Below, one piece after another: positions 16,780-25,675 of a stretch of 64,000 nt of DNA. The DNA comes from Plantactinospora sp. BC1 (GTDB lineage Bacteria; Actinomycetota; Actinomycetes; Mycobacteriales; Micromonosporaceae): positions 2,976,001 to 3,040,000 of the forward strand of contig NZ_CP028158.1 of assembly GCF_003030345.1 (NCBI RefSeq), in the 5' to 3' direction. Position numbers and translations under genes: made by a program. The notes beneath the pieces are model-generated. The model did no database searches and was not told the DNA's origin. It worked only from the letters and a program-made list of their open reading frames with translations. Positions within the stretch are counted from its first letter, which is position 1; each line of letters starts with the position of its first letter.

Positions 16780-18110
16780 CTACCCGGAAGAGCCGCTCGA
16801 CCGACGGTGAGAGCGGCGATGCGTTCGTCAAGCTGAGCACCGTGTCGGCTGTCGCCGAGTAGTGGCCGGACGGCGCGGACCCGGTCGAGCCCGGTGCCGT
16901 ACCAGTCGATGTGCAGGGCGTCGACAGCCTGGTTGAGGTAGTCGGCGGCCCGGTCGCCATCACTGCCGTTAGCGGTGGCGAGGTCGGCAAGGACGACGCT
17001 GCGCTGCTTCGCGCTGGTGCCGGTGAGCCCGACGAGCGCCTGGTCGAGTTGGCCGGCGGCTTCGCGGTGGTCGCCGCTGGCGAGAGCGGCGTAGCCGGCG
17101 AAGGAGTGCAGGCGGCCGTTGTCGTAGAAGTCGAGCCATTCGGGCGGGGTGGAGTCGCCGTCGATCGCCCCTGCCGCCAGATCGATGTGACGACGGCTCG
17201 CGGCTGCCGCTCCGACCCGCGCCTCCACCTCCGAGGCGACGCAGTGCAGCCAGGAGCGGACCATGGGGCTGACACCGTGCCAGGTGTGTTGAATGGCTGC
17301 GTCGATCAGCGGGCGAGCGCTGGCTGGGTCGTGACCGAAGGCGGGAATGAAGGCGGTGTGGCCGAGAACAGCCACAGCCAGGGCGTGGTCGCCGGCCTCG
17401 CGGGTGGCGGCGAGGGCGACGTCGTAGCAGCGTTCGGCGATGGCGGGTTGGCTCAGATCGAAGAAGGCGAGCCGGGCGGTGAGCAGAGCGGATTCCGCGA
17501 GGGCGCTGGCGAGGCTGGCGCGGCTGGTGCCGGTGGCGGCGCGTAGGAGCCCGATGCCGAGCTGGGTGTGGGCGTAGGCGGCCTCGTAGAGCGGCCGGGC
17601 CGGGCTGGTCCAGTACAGCTCCCGCTGGCAGCGCACGATCTGCCGGTACGCGTCCGGGTCGACAGTCTTGCCGTCGGCGTGCGCGGCGTCGGGGTCGAGG
17701 GACAGCAGTGGCGCGACCAGGGGCAGCATGCTGGCGCCGACGAGCGCGCGTAGTACGGACGCGCGATCCCAACCGTTGCCGTTGTCGTCTCCGGTGAGCA
17801 TGTCCCACAACCTCCTGAACTCGTGCAGTGTTTCCGCCTCCGGGCGTACGGCCAGCTCGTCGGGAGTGAGCAGGCCGAGGTCGCTCGCTGGCTTGCCGAG
17901 GATCGCGACGAGGTGTTTGCGGTAGCGCGGGTCCGGCCACCGCTCGCCGATCTCCCAGCGTCGGACAGTGTTGGCGTTCAGCCCAGTATCGGTCTCGCCG
18001 GCGCGGCTCATCTCACTACGGATTCGTTCAGTGATCTCCTCGTACGACCACCCGCGTTGGAGTCTCTCCCACGCGAGCCGCCGGTTCGGGGGATAGCGCC
18101 GCTCCGCCAT
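16776..18110 (-). CDS. XRE-family HTH regulator with TPR-like helical domain
   Basis: A 444-aa regulator. Residues about 8-75 are a helix-turn-helix (SYEEITERIRSEM ... NANTVRRWEIGERWPDPRYR), followed by a long Ala-rich helical region of tetratricopeptide type, a common build for actinomycete cluster-linked regulators. It is divergent from the operon starting at 18315, and the 204-bp gap between them probably holds both promoters. It likely controls that operon and its own gene; the ligand is unknown. The ATG at 18110 has a GAGGTG ribosome site upstream. Confidence 0.8.
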   Translation of the reverse strand: MAERRYPPNRRLAWERLQRGWSYEEITERIRSEMSRAGETDTGLNANTVRRWEIGERWPDPRYRKHLVAILGKPASDLGLLTPDELAVRPEAETLHEFRRLWDMLTGDDNGNGWDRASVLRALVGASMLPLVAPLLSLDPDAAHADGKTVDPDAYRQIVRCQRELYWTSPARPLYEAAYAHTQLGIGLLRAATGTSRASLASALAESALLTARLAFFDLSQPAIAERCYDVALAATREAGDHALAVAVLGHTAFIPAFGHDPASARPLIDAAIQHTWHGVSPMVRSWLHCVASEVEARVGAAAASRRHIDLAAGAIDGDSTPPEWLDFYDNGRLHSFAGYAALASGDHREAAGQLDQALVGLTGTSAKQRSVVLADLATANGSDGDRAADYLNQAVDALHIDWYGTGLDRVRAVRPLLGDSRHGAQLDERIAALTVGRAALPGS

Positions 18111-18314
18111 CGGACACCTCCGGGCATCGCCAATCGACGTAGATCACGCTAGCCAGTCCGGCTACGGGTCGTCACTACCTGGTTGCGATTGGACGGGCAG
18201 TGGACGGTACCGGCCATTGGCCCAAGACGGTTCGCTATTGCCGAGCCTCGAACGGTGCCGCCCGACGGCGGCTACGCGGCCAGCCCGAATCGCCTACAGC
18301 TCAGGGGGTAGATC
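18111..18314. promoter_or_regulatory. Divergent intergenic control region
   Basis: This gap lies between the divergently transcribed XRE/TPR regulator and the first small gene of the epimerase-hydroxymethylase operon. By position it should contain both promoters and the regulator's operator. I see no clear palindrome or strong -35/-10 pair by eye. AGGGGG just before the GTG at 18315 is a usable ribosome site. Confidence 0.4.
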
Positions 18315-18596
18315 GTGGACACGTTGATCAACCTCGACAAGACGATCTCGGGCCCGCGCCTGGTTGCGGCGGTGATTCGTGGCTCCAATGTCGTGAGGCT
18401 GTCTCCTCGCCTGCGTACTGCCATGAGGGCTGCGCGGGCGGGTGACCGGCGGGTTGCTCCCACCCGCAGCCTTGCGGTGGCGGACCCGCTGTCCCCCCGG
18501 CGGGTCCGCCACATCGGCCGCGAGCGGATCGCCTCCGGCACGCACCGCCGGCACACCCCCTACCACCGAGCCGGCATGCAGGCGGCACGGCGATGA
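18315..18596 (+). CDS. Small basic protein at head of biosynthetic operon
   Basis: A 93-aa protein, strongly basic in its C-terminal half (many Arg and His), starting at GTG with AGGGGG seven bases upstream. No family is recognised. Its stop overlaps the ATG of the next small gene (ATGA), so both are likely translated, and they form the start of the operon divergent from the XRE/TPR regulator. The basic tail could bind nucleic acid; a peptide precursor role is also possible. No function is assigned. Confidence 0.5.
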   Translation: MDTLINLDKTISGPRLVAAVIRGSNVVRLSPRLRTAMRAARAGDRRVAPTRSLAVADPLSPRRVRHIGRERIASGTHRRHTPYHRAGMQAARR

Positions 18597-18769
18597 CCGT
18601 CTACCTCTCCCGCAACGCCGCCATGACGGCTGCCAACGGCGCCGACGGACAGGAACGCAGGAGCCGCCGGACCGCGATCGGTCGGGCATGCGCTCCGACG
18701 GTCGACCCTCCCCTGCTCACCCACGCCTGGCGGCTGATCTTCGAACGCAGCACACGAAAGGAGGCGTGA
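18593..18769 (+). CDS. Small basic protein, translationally coupled
   Basis: A 58-aa protein (MTVYLSRNAA ... ERSTRKEA). Its ATG overlaps the stop of the preceding small gene, and its 3' end contains AAAGGAGG, which is the ribosome site of the epimerase gene starting 7 nt later. This arrangement strongly suggests it is translated as part of the operon. The residue pattern LLTHAWRLIFE near the C-terminus could form a helix. No family is recognised. Confidence 0.55.
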   Translation: MTVYLSRNAAMTAANGADGQERRSRRTAIGRACAPTVDPPLLTHAWRLIFERSTRKEA

Positions 18770-18775
18770 GGATCC

Positions 18776-19744
18776 ATGTTCCGAGTCCTGGTGACCGGGG
18801 CGGCTGGGTTCATCGGCTCGCATCTGGTCGACGCGCTACTAGCCCGAGGCTTGACGGTGATCGGCCTGGACCGTCGCCGGCTCGGCGAGCACGCCCTCGC
18901 GGACGAGAACCTCGCCGCCGCAATCTCCAACCCGTCGTTCACGCCATGCCACCTGGACCTGGCCACCGATCAACTCGATGACGTGGTGAAGGGCTGTGAC
19001 ACCGTCTTCCACCTCGCCGCCCGGCCCGGCGTCCGTCAATCCTGGGGCAGCGACTTCCTCGACTACGCCCAGACCAACGTCCTCGGCACCCATCGACTCC
19101 TCGACACGTGCGTCCGGCAGGGCGTACGACGGCTGGTCTTCGCATCGTCGTCCAGCGTCTACGGCCCGACGAACCGGCCGAGTCGGGAGGGCGACCCGAC
19201 CTGTCCGATATCCCCGTACGGCGTGAGCAAGCTCGCCGCCGAACACCTCTGCCTGGCCTACGCCCGCCGTCCCGACAGCCAACTCAGCGTCGTCGCACTC
19301 CGCTACTTCACCGTGTACGGGCCTCGGCAGCGACCCGACATGGTGATCGGTCGGATTTTGTTCTCCGCATACACCGGTTTTCCGATGACCCTATTCGGCG
19401 ACGGCAGTCAGCACCGTGAGTTCACCTATATCAGCGACGTCGTCACCGCGACCATCGCCGCGGCTCATCTCGACGTCCGGGCCGCCGTCGTCAACGTCGG
19501 CGGCGGCGCGAGCGTGTCCATGCGGGGCGTCATCGACGAAGCGTCAGCGGTCACCGGCCGGCAGGTACCGATCAAGGTGGTACCCGCGCAGCCGGGCGAT
19601 GTTCCGGCGACCGCAGCCGACCTGACCCGCGCCGGCCGGCTGCTCGGCTACTGGCCCACCGTCGGCCTGCACGAGGGACTCGCCCGGCAGGCCGCCTGGC
19701 TGGTCGACCTGTCCCGCGACCGGCTCGCCACCTTCACCTCCTGA
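18776..19744 (+). CDS. NAD-dependent epimerase/dehydratase (nucleotide-sugar type)
   Basis: A 322-aa extended short-chain dehydrogenase. The N-terminal NAD-binding motif is GAAGFIGSH (residues 8-16). The catalytic SSSVYG segment and Tyr-x3-Lys (PYGVSKLAAE) follow at the usual spacing, and a substrate-loop PRQRPDMVIGRILF lies downstream. This is the UDP-glucose 4-epimerase/UDP-glucuronate decarboxylase-like group acting on nucleotide sugars in the cytoplasm. A strong AAAGGAGG ribosome site precedes the ATG. The gene is first of the enzyme set in the operon and may supply a sugar for the glycosyltransferase four genes on (inference). Confidence 0.9.
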   Translation: MFRVLVTGAAGFIGSHLVDALLARGLTVIGLDRRRLGEHALADENLAAAISNPSFTPCHLDLATDQLDDVVKGCDTVFHLAARPGVRQSWGSDFLDYAQTNVLGTHRLLDTCVRQGVRRLVFASSSSVYGPTNRPSREGDPTCPISPYGVSKLAAEHLCLAYARRPDSQLSVVALRYFTVYGPRQRPDMVIGRILFSAYTGFPMTLFGDGSQHREFTYISDVVTATIAAAHLDVRAAVVNVGGGASVSMRGVIDEASAVTGRQVPIKVVPAQPGDVPATAADLTRAGRLLGYWPTVGLHEGLARQAAWLVDLSRDRLATFTS

Positions 19745-19764
19745 ACCCCGCAACGGAGCCATTC

Positions 19765-20745
19765 ATGATCGTTCTTACCGCCGACTCGGCCAGCGAACTC
19801 TTCACCGCCGCCTGCCAGGCCGTACTACTCAACGGTCGCGCCGCATCCCCACGCGACCACGCCACCACCGAGGTCATCGGCGCCCACCTCTGCCTGACGA
19901 ATCCCCGACGACGCATCGTCCACGTACCACCAGCCCGCGTGATCAACCCGGCCTTCACCGTTGCCGAGGCGCTGTGGATCCTCTCCGGCTCCGACGACCC
20001 ATGGATCTTCGACTACAACGACAACCTCCGCCAGTACGCAGACGACGGCGTGCTCCGCGGCGCCTACGGCCCACGACTGCGCCGGTGGGGCGGCCGGATC
20101 GACCAGCTCGACGCCACGATCGACCAACTCGACGCCGTACGACGCCAACTGCACGCCGACCGGAACTCCCGGCGAGCGGTCATCCAGCTCTACGACCCGT
20201 CCCGCGACCACCGGGGATACCGCGACGTGCCCTGCACCCTCGGCTACCGCTTCTTCATCCGCCAGGGCCGGCTCGCAATGCACACCAGCATGCGCAGCCA
20301 GGACCTGTGGCTCGGCTTCCCCTACGACATCTTCACCACGACCTTGATTCACGAGTTGATGGCCGGCTGGCTCGGCGTCGACCTGGGCGAATACCACCAC
20401 CACGTCGACTCCCTGCACCTCTATGCCAACAACACCGAAGCGGCCGCCGCATGCCTGCACGGTCTGCCCGGCGACGCCGAACTGCCGCCGGTCACCGTGT
20501 CGTGGCCGGACCTGGACACCCTTCTCCAACGCGTGATCTCCGGCGCCACCGCCTCAACCGACGGGCCGACCTGGGACGCCTTCGGCCGGACCCTCAGCAG
20601 CTACCGATCCTGGAAGGCAGGCGACCGGGACCAGGCGCGGAAGCTGGCCGCCGCCACCCCCGACCCACTCGGCCACGCGCTCTCAAGCTGGTACGACCGC
20701 CTCGCCCCGACCGTCGCCACAGCCACGCAGGACGCACGAGGATGA
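19765..20745 (+). CDS. Thymidylate-synthase-fold (d)CMP hydroxymethylase-like enzyme
   Basis: A 326-aa thymidylate synthase homologue. Residues that align with E. coli ThyA: Glu68 (E58), Cys157 in DVPCTLG (catalytic C146), Arg177-Ser178-x-Asp180 in MRSQDLWLG (R166, S167, D169), and His218/Tyr220 in SLHLY (H207, Y209). The Asn that selects uracil in ThyA (N177, LPFN) is Asp188 here (GFPYD), the change known from T4 dCMP hydroxymethylase (Asp179) and linked to cytosine recognition. His147 of ThyA is Thr158. I therefore favour 5-hydroxymethylation of CMP or dCMP using methylene-tetrahydrofolate over thymidylate synthesis. Its stop overlaps the start of the carbamoyltransferase gene (ATGA). Confidence 0.85.
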   Translation: MIVLTADSASELFTAACQAVLLNGRAASPRDHATTEVIGAHLCLTNPRRRIVHVPPARVINPAFTVAEALWILSGSDDPWIFDYNDNLRQYADDGVLRGAYGPRLRRWGGRIDQLDATIDQLDAVRRQLHADRNSRRAVIQLYDPSRDHRGYRDVPCTLGYRFFIRQGRLAMHTSMRSQDLWLGFPYDIFTTTLIHELMAGWLGVDLGEYHHHVDSLHLYANNTEAAAACLHGLPGDAELPPVTVSWPDLDTLLQRVISGATASTDGPTWDAFGRTLSSYRSWKAGDRDQARKLAAATPDPLGHALSSWYDRLAPTVATATQDARG

Positions 20746-22478
20746 GGGCGCGACCGGACAGCCGCCACGCCGACGTCGTGCTGGGCCTGTGCGCGTACAC
20801 GCACGACTCGGCCGCCGCGCTCCTGGTCAACGGACACTTGATCGGCTTCGCCGAAGAGGAGCGACTCGACGGGGTCAAGCACAGCAAGGCATACCCAGCC
20901 AACGCCGTCGCCTGGCTTCTGGCCGAGGCTGGGCTGACCGCGGACCAGGTGACGACAGTCGCGTACAACTTCGACGGCCGCCGCTACCTGCCCGCTCTCG
21001 GTCAACTGCCCGCACATCTGGCCGCCTCCGTGACTCGCGCCCGGGCGGTGCCCCGTGCTCGCAGCTTCCTCACCGTCCGCCGCCGCTACCAGGCCAGGAT
21101 GCGGGACCTGTCCCGACGGTTCCCGCACGCCCGGCTCCGCCCGATACAGCACCACCGCGCGCACGCCCTCTACGCCTTCCTCTCCGCCGGGGTGGACGAC
21201 GCGGCCGTTCTGATCGTGGACAGCCTCGGCGAACTCCAGACCACCACCAGCTGGCACGCCGCACAGCACGACGCCCGACCCTTCCGACTCGCCCTGCACG
21301 ATGCGGTCGACGACCCCGCATCGCTCGGCTACGCCTACGGCGCCGTCACCGAGCACCTGGGCTGGCGTCGGGGTGACGAGGAAGGCACAGTGATGGCACT
21401 GGCCGCGCTCGGCAACCCGGAACGCTTCCACGACCTGATGAGCCGAGCGATCCGCCTCACCGAGAACGCCTTCACCCTCGACCCGACCCTGCTGCCGCTG
21501 CGGGTGCTCTCCAGCCGGTACGGCCGGATCACACCGGCGTTTGCCGCCGCCACCTGCCCGCCCCGCCTGCCGGGCGCACCGGTCGAACTCGTGCACGCCG
21601 ACCTGGCCGCCGCACTCCAGGAACGGACCGAGCAGGTGATGCTGCACCTGGCCCAGCGAGCCGCCCGGCTGACCGGGTCCGGCCTGCTCTGCCTCGGTGG
21701 CGGCGTGGCGATGAACTGCGTCGCCGCCGGACTCATCGCCCAGGCCGGCATCGTCGACGAGGTGCACGTACCGCCCGCGCCCGGAGACTCCGGCACCGCC
21801 ATCGGCGCGGCAGCAGCCGCCTGGCTCGACACCACCGGCCGGCCACCCACCGGCGTCGAACAGCGCTGCTACCTCGGCCCGGCGTACCCGAAGCTGACCC
21901 TGCACACCGAACCGCGCCCCGGCCTGGCCGCCGAACGCCTGGACGATCCGGTCCACCACCTTGCCCAGCGGCTCGCCAGTGGGGCGATCGTCGGGCTCTT
22001 CGCCGGCCCGCTGGAGGCCGGGCCACGCGCGCTGGGCAACCGGTCCATCCTCGCCTCACCCCTCTCACCCGGCGTCGTGGACCGGCTCAACGCCACCGTG
22101 AAGTTCCGCGAACCGTTCCGGCCGTTCGCCCCGGTCATCCTCGCTGACAAGGCGGCCGACTACGTCCAGCTGCGTCAACCCTCGCCGTACATGTCCATCG
22201 CAGCCCCCGTCACCGACCTGACCCGCACCTACCTACCCGCGATCGTCCACGCCAACGGCACCGCCCGGGCGCAGACCGTCACCCACGCACAGCATCCGTT
22301 CCTCGCCGACGTCCTGACCGCGTTCGGCCAGATCACCGGACACCCCGTCCTGATCAACACGTCGCTGAACGTCAAGGGCAAACCAATCTGCGGTACTCCG
22401 GACATGGCGCTCGCCTGCCTCACCGCAACCGGCCTGGACGCTCTGCTCATCGAAGGCTGGTGGGTGACCAAGTGCTGA
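20742..22478 (+). CDS. NodU/TobZ-family O-carbamoyltransferase
   Basis: A 578-aa carbamoyltransferase. The N-terminal Kae1-like domain opens with GLCAYTHDSAAALL and EEERLDGVKHSKAYP, hallmark segments of the NodU/CmcH/TobZ family. Further marks are HHRAHALYAF, LCLGGGVAMNC (a nucleotide-binding glycine loop near 300), and a C-terminal YrdC-like region with GPRALGNRSIL and INTSLNVKGKPI. Members use carbamoyl phosphate and ATP to place a carbamoyl group on a hydroxyl of a natural product. Directly following a hydroxymethylase, its acceptor could be the new 5-hydroxymethyl group or a sugar hydroxyl (inference). Start and stop both overlap neighbouring genes. Confidence 0.92.
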   Translation: MRARPDSRHADVVLGLCAYTHDSAAALLVNGHLIGFAEEERLDGVKHSKAYPANAVAWLLAEAGLTADQVTTVAYNFDGRRYLPALGQLPAHLAASVTRARAVPRARSFLTVRRRYQARMRDLSRRFPHARLRPIQHHRAHALYAFLSAGVDDAAVLIVDSLGELQTTTSWHAAQHDARPFRLALHDAVDDPASLGYAYGAVTEHLGWRRGDEEGTVMALAALGNPERFHDLMSRAIRLTENAFTLDPTLLPLRVLSSRYGRITPAFAAATCPPRLPGAPVELVHADLAAALQERTEQVMLHLAQRAARLTGSGLLCLGGGVAMNCVAAGLIAQAGIVDEVHVPPAPGDSGTAIGAAAAAWLDTTGRPPTGVEQRCYLGPAYPKLTLHTEPRPGLAAERLDDPVHHLAQRLASGAIVGLFAGPLEAGPRALGNRSILASPLSPGVVDRLNATVKFREPFRPFAPVILADKAADYVQLRQPSPYMSIAAPVTDLTRTYLPAIVHANGTARAQTVTHAQHPFLADVLTAFGQITGHPVLINTSLNVKGKPICGTPDMALACLTATGLDALLIEGWWVTKC

Positions 22479-23506
22479 TCGGCTACAGCTGCTGGGGATT
22501 CCTCGGCCCCGGCATCCTCGACACCCCCGACGGCGGACGCAGCCACCGCCGCACACTCATCGACGGCCTACGCCACACCGGCCACGAGATCCTGTTCCTC
22601 CAGCGCAACCGCGACCTGGACGAAGCCAGGAACGACCTCACCGAGCACTATCGGTGGAACATCGACCTGCCCGACATCGACGTCCTGTTCCTCGAATGGC
22701 GCTGGCCCATCCCCGGCCGCAACACCACCCCCTGCGGTCGGCCCGGCCACACCTGCGACCTACACCGGCAAGCCGAACTCCTCACCCACTACACCCACAA
22801 ACTCGGCATCCCGACGATCATCTGGGACAAGGACCGACAGCTCGACCCGCACGACCCACTCCGCCAGCTCAACCACGTCACGGTCTGCGAGCCCGCGCTG
22901 CACCCGAGCCCAGGGGCGGTGCCGCTGCTCTTCCCCGTCGCCGACGCTGCCATCGACACCGCCAGTCCCGCCGCACTCGCAGCCCACCCCCGGCCGACCT
23001 CACTCGTATACGTCGGCAACCAGTACGACCGCGACGACGCCTTCGACACCTTCTTCGCGCCCGCCGCCGCGCAGCTACCCCACCTGATCGCCGGCAAGTG
23101 GCCCGAGACCAACCGCTGGCCCGGCCTCAACTTCATCGACCGGGTCCCGTTCCCGCAGGTCACCGAGATCCACACCAACGCCCTCGCCACCGTGCTGCTA
23201 CTACCCGACCGCTACGCCCGTGTCGGCCAGATCACCCAACGAATCTTCGAAGCGATCCTCGCCGGCTGCGCCACACTCCTGCCCACCACCATCCGAAGCG
23301 CCGCCGGACTCGTACCGGCGAGCCTGCACGTCACCGACGCCACCGACGTACGGGACCGGGTCGGCTGGCTCGCCGAGATCGCCGGCACCAGCAACCACGC
23401 CGACCTGATCGCCGACTGCCTGCGCCGTCTCGCCCCGTTCCGGCTCTCCGCCCAACTCGACGTACTCAATCGTCTTCTGCACCGATCGGACCGGGTGCCG
23501 TCATGA
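22472..23506 (+). CDS. GT-B-type glycosyltransferase-like protein
   Basis: A protein of about 344 aa. The GTG at 22472 overlaps the carbamoyltransferase stop (GTGCTGA) and gives a compact N-terminal beta strand (LIGYSCWGFLGPGI); a GTG 12 nt upstream is also possible. The C-terminal half resembles the nucleotide-sugar-binding domain of GT-B enzymes of the CgeB/Glyco_trans_1_2 type (VYVGNQYDRDDAF ... QRIFEAILAGCATLLPT). A cysteine pair in TPCGRPGHTC (near 90) is unusual. It probably transfers a sugar to the product of the cluster; donor and acceptor cannot be read from sequence. Confidence 0.65.
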   Translation: MLIGYSCWGFLGPGILDTPDGGRSHRRTLIDGLRHTGHEILFLQRNRDLDEARNDLTEHYRWNIDLPDIDVLFLEWRWPIPGRNTTPCGRPGHTCDLHRQAELLTHYTHKLGIPTIIWDKDRQLDPHDPLRQLNHVTVCEPALHPSPGAVPLLFPVADAAIDTASPAALAAHPRPTSLVYVGNQYDRDDAFDTFFAPAAAQLPHLIAGKWPETNRWPGLNFIDRVPFPQVTEIHTNALATVLLLPDRYARVGQITQRIFEAILAGCATLLPTTIRSAAGLVPASLHVTDATDVRDRVGWLAEIAGTSNHADLIADCLRRLAPFRLSAQLDVLNRLLHRSDRVPS

Positions 23507-23557
23507 CCCGCCGTGTCCACCCGACCTCACCCCGTCCCGCCCCTACTCTGGAGGACC

Positions 23558-24079
23558 ATGGACAGGATCGCCATCATCGGCTGCGGCGGCAGCGGCAAAT
23601 CCACCGTCGCCCGGCAATTGGCCCACATCCTCGACGCGCCGCTGACCCACCTCGACTCGATCTACTACGACGAGCAGTGGAACCCGCTGCCCCAGGACGA
23701 GTTCGCTGCCCAGCAGGAGAAACTCGTGGCCAGCGAGCGGTGGGTCATCGAGGGCAACTACGCCGGCACCCTACCCATCCGGCTGGCCGCCGCCGACACC
23801 GTGATCTTCCTCGACCTACCCGCCCTGACCTGCCTCTGGGGCATCGCCCAACGACACTGGCGCTACCGAGGCGGCCAGCACCAGGCCGACGGCGTATACG
23901 ACCGAATCACCTGGAACTTCGTCCGCTACATCCTCGGCTACCGACGCACCATGCGGCCCCGGGTCGAGACCCTCATCTGGGAACACGGGCCGCACGTCCG
24001 ACTGATCTCACTGCGCAACCGCCGGCAAGCCAACCGACTGCTCGACCGGCTACGACAACAGGCCCAGCCGATGACGTAA
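23558..24079 (+). CDS. P-loop small-molecule kinase (adenylate-kinase/FlaR-like)
   Basis: A 173-aa kinase. Walker A is GCGGSGKST (residues 8-16), followed by the LDSIYYDEQW substrate loop, WVIEGNY, and the lid-like RHWRYRG. This pattern matches the 'DNA topology modulation'/FlaR-like AAA kinases related to adenylate kinase, many of uncharacterised substrate. I chose the ATG at 23558 because GGAGG precedes it at 5 nt and Walker A then falls at the usual position. A TACTCT element lies just before the ribosome site and may be an internal promoter. In a nucleotide-modifying cluster, an NMP-kinase role is attractive but unproven. Confidence 0.8.
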   Translation: MDRIAIIGCGGSGKSTVARQLAHILDAPLTHLDSIYYDEQWNPLPQDEFAAQQEKLVASERWVIEGNYAGTLPIRLAAADTVIFLDLPALTCLWGIAQRHWRYRGGQHQADGVYDRITWNFVRYILGYRRTMRPRVETLIWEHGPHVRLISLRNRRQANRLLDRLRQQAQPMT

Positions 24080-24103
24080 CCGGGCCGGGACGGGAGGCGA
24101 CCG

Positions 24104-24919
24104 ATGTCGGCTAACCCGTTCCTCGACCCCGCGCTGGTCCACGGCGACCTGTACTGCACCGACGACCGGCTCGCAGAACGCACCCGCGCGCTACGCCAAG
24201 CCAAGATCGCTGGGCGAAACGTCGCCCAAGTCGTCGTCGACCTACTCGCCCAGCGGACCTCGCCCGGTGCGGTCGTGCTCGACATCGGCTGCGGGCGAGG
24301 CACCACCACGCTCCGGATCGCTGCCAGTCTCCGCCCTCGACGGCTTATCGCGGTCGACGCCTCGGCCGCACTGCTGGACACCGTCCGTACCCGGCTGGCC
24401 CAGGCCGACGAGGTCGGCTCGGCGGTCTGCGCCGACTTCCACCACCTACCGTTGCCCGATTCGATGGCCGACGCGGCGGTAGCCGCGTTCTGTCTCTATC
24501 ACTCGACCACGCCGGCCGCCGGAGTCGCGGAGATCGCCCGCTGCCTCCGTCCCGGGGGTGTCGCCGTCCTGGTGACCAAGTCGCTGGACAGTTACGCCGA
24601 GCTCGATCATCTCGTCCAAGCAGCGAACCTCGACCCCGACGCTGTCAGCCAGCCGAGCCTCTACGAGAGCTTCCACAGCGGCAACCTGGTCAACATCGCC
24701 GCCACTCATCTCGCCGTGCTCGATGTCCTGCACGAGCAGCACGTCTTCGAGTTCGCGGACGCCACGCACCTCGCCCGATACCTCGCCACGACCCCGAAAT
24801 ACCGAATCCACCCTGTGGGCGGGCCAGCCGACCTGGCCGCGATCCTCCGGAAACGGCTGCCCGTACCGCCGTATCCGACCCGGTCCACCGTCAGCTACGC
24901 CCTGGCGGCACGGCCATGA
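24104..24919 (+). CDS. Class I SAM-dependent methyltransferase
   Basis: A 271-aa methyltransferase. Motif I is VLDIGCGRGTTT, motif II the acidic IAVDAS, and the post-motif LRPGGVAVLVTKS is typical of UbiE/MenG-like small-molecule methyltransferases (Methyltransf_11/25). GGAGG lies 7 nt before the ATG. The stop overlaps the next gene's ATG. It probably O-, N- or C-methylates the cluster product; the acceptor is unknown. Confidence 0.85.
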   Translation: MSANPFLDPALVHGDLYCTDDRLAERTRALRQAKIAGRNVAQVVVDLLAQRTSPGAVVLDIGCGRGTTTLRIAASLRPRRLIAVDASAALLDTVRTRLAQADEVGSAVCADFHHLPLPDSMADAAVAAFCLYHSTTPAAGVAEIARCLRPGGVAVLVTKSLDSYAELDHLVQAANLDPDAVSQPSLYESFHSGNLVNIAATHLAVLDVLHEQHVFEFADATHLARYLATTPKYRIHPVGGPADLAAILRKRLPVPPYPTRSTVSYALAARP

Positions 24920-25653
24920 CCAGCAACCTCTTCCTCAAGCGGTATGACGACCCACAACGTTGCTCGGCAGCGGCGGCCCATTACGCCTGGCTCACGTCGT
25001 TGGAGTCCGGGGTCCGCCTCCCGCACCTGGTCACACGGACGAGTCGTCACCTGGCCTTCGAGCGACTGCCGGGCCGGACACCCGAGGTGCCCGACCTGCC
25101 TCGCGTGGCGTCCGCGCTCGGTCGGCTGCACGACGGCGCGTACCGGAGAGAGCTGCACTCCGCACGCCTCGATCAACCGCACGCCACGCCGACCGGGCTG
25201 GTGCTTTCCGACTTCACCGGGCCGCGTCGGGAGGCGCTGCATCGGGCCGCCCGTGTCACCGGCGTAGACCTAGCCGCGCTGGACGCTCTTCTCGACCGGA
25301 CTGGCCGGCCTGCGGCCTTCTACAAGGACCCGAACGTTCGCAACTACCTCGTTGAGGGAGAGAGCGTCGCCGTCGTCGACTTCGACGATCTCACCCTCGC
25401 CCCCTTCGGCTACGACCTGGCCGGCCTGCTAGTTACCGCCTCGATGACATTCGGCCGACTCCGCCAGCAGACCATCATGAACTGCGTCGATGCCTACCGA
25501 GCCGCAATCACGCCGAACGTCTGCGACCTTGACGAATTGCGGCAGTACGCCGAACTGCACCACCTCTTGACCCTCCGTTACCTCGGCACCAACGGATACC
25601 GGCACCCGTGGCCCACCGTCCGCCCGTGGCCCGATGCCTTCACGCCGACCTGA
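24916..25653 (+). CDS. Aminoglycoside-phosphotransferase-fold kinase (1)
   Basis: A 245-aa protein of the APH/choline-kinase fold. The catalytic loop is KDPNVRNYL (Asp and two Asn in the positions of HxDxxxxN), and the metal-binding DFG equivalent is VVDFDD. The first catalytic-loop His is replaced by Lys, and the N-lobe is short, so it is a divergent small kinase. It starts with an ATGA overlap on the methyltransferase gene. It may phosphorylate a sugar, nucleoside or amino group in the pathway, or serve in self-protection (inference). Confidence 0.75.
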   Translation: MTSNLFLKRYDDPQRCSAAAAHYAWLTSLESGVRLPHLVTRTSRHLAFERLPGRTPEVPDLPRVASALGRLHDGAYRRELHSARLDQPHATPTGLVLSDFTGPRREALHRAARVTGVDLAALDALLDRTGRPAAFYKDPNVRNYLVEGESVAVVDFDDLTLAPFGYDLAGLLVTASMTFGRLRQQTIMNCVDAYRAAITPNVCDLDELRQYAELHHLLTLRYLGTNGYRHPWPTVRPWPDAFTPT

Positions 25654-25675
25654 CCGCCCTGAAGGAGCCCGGCCG

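Noticed and set aside
19765-20745. Housekeeping thymidylate synthase
   Set aside because: The Asn-to-Asp change at residue 188 and the biosynthetic operon context argue against dUMP methylation as the main role.
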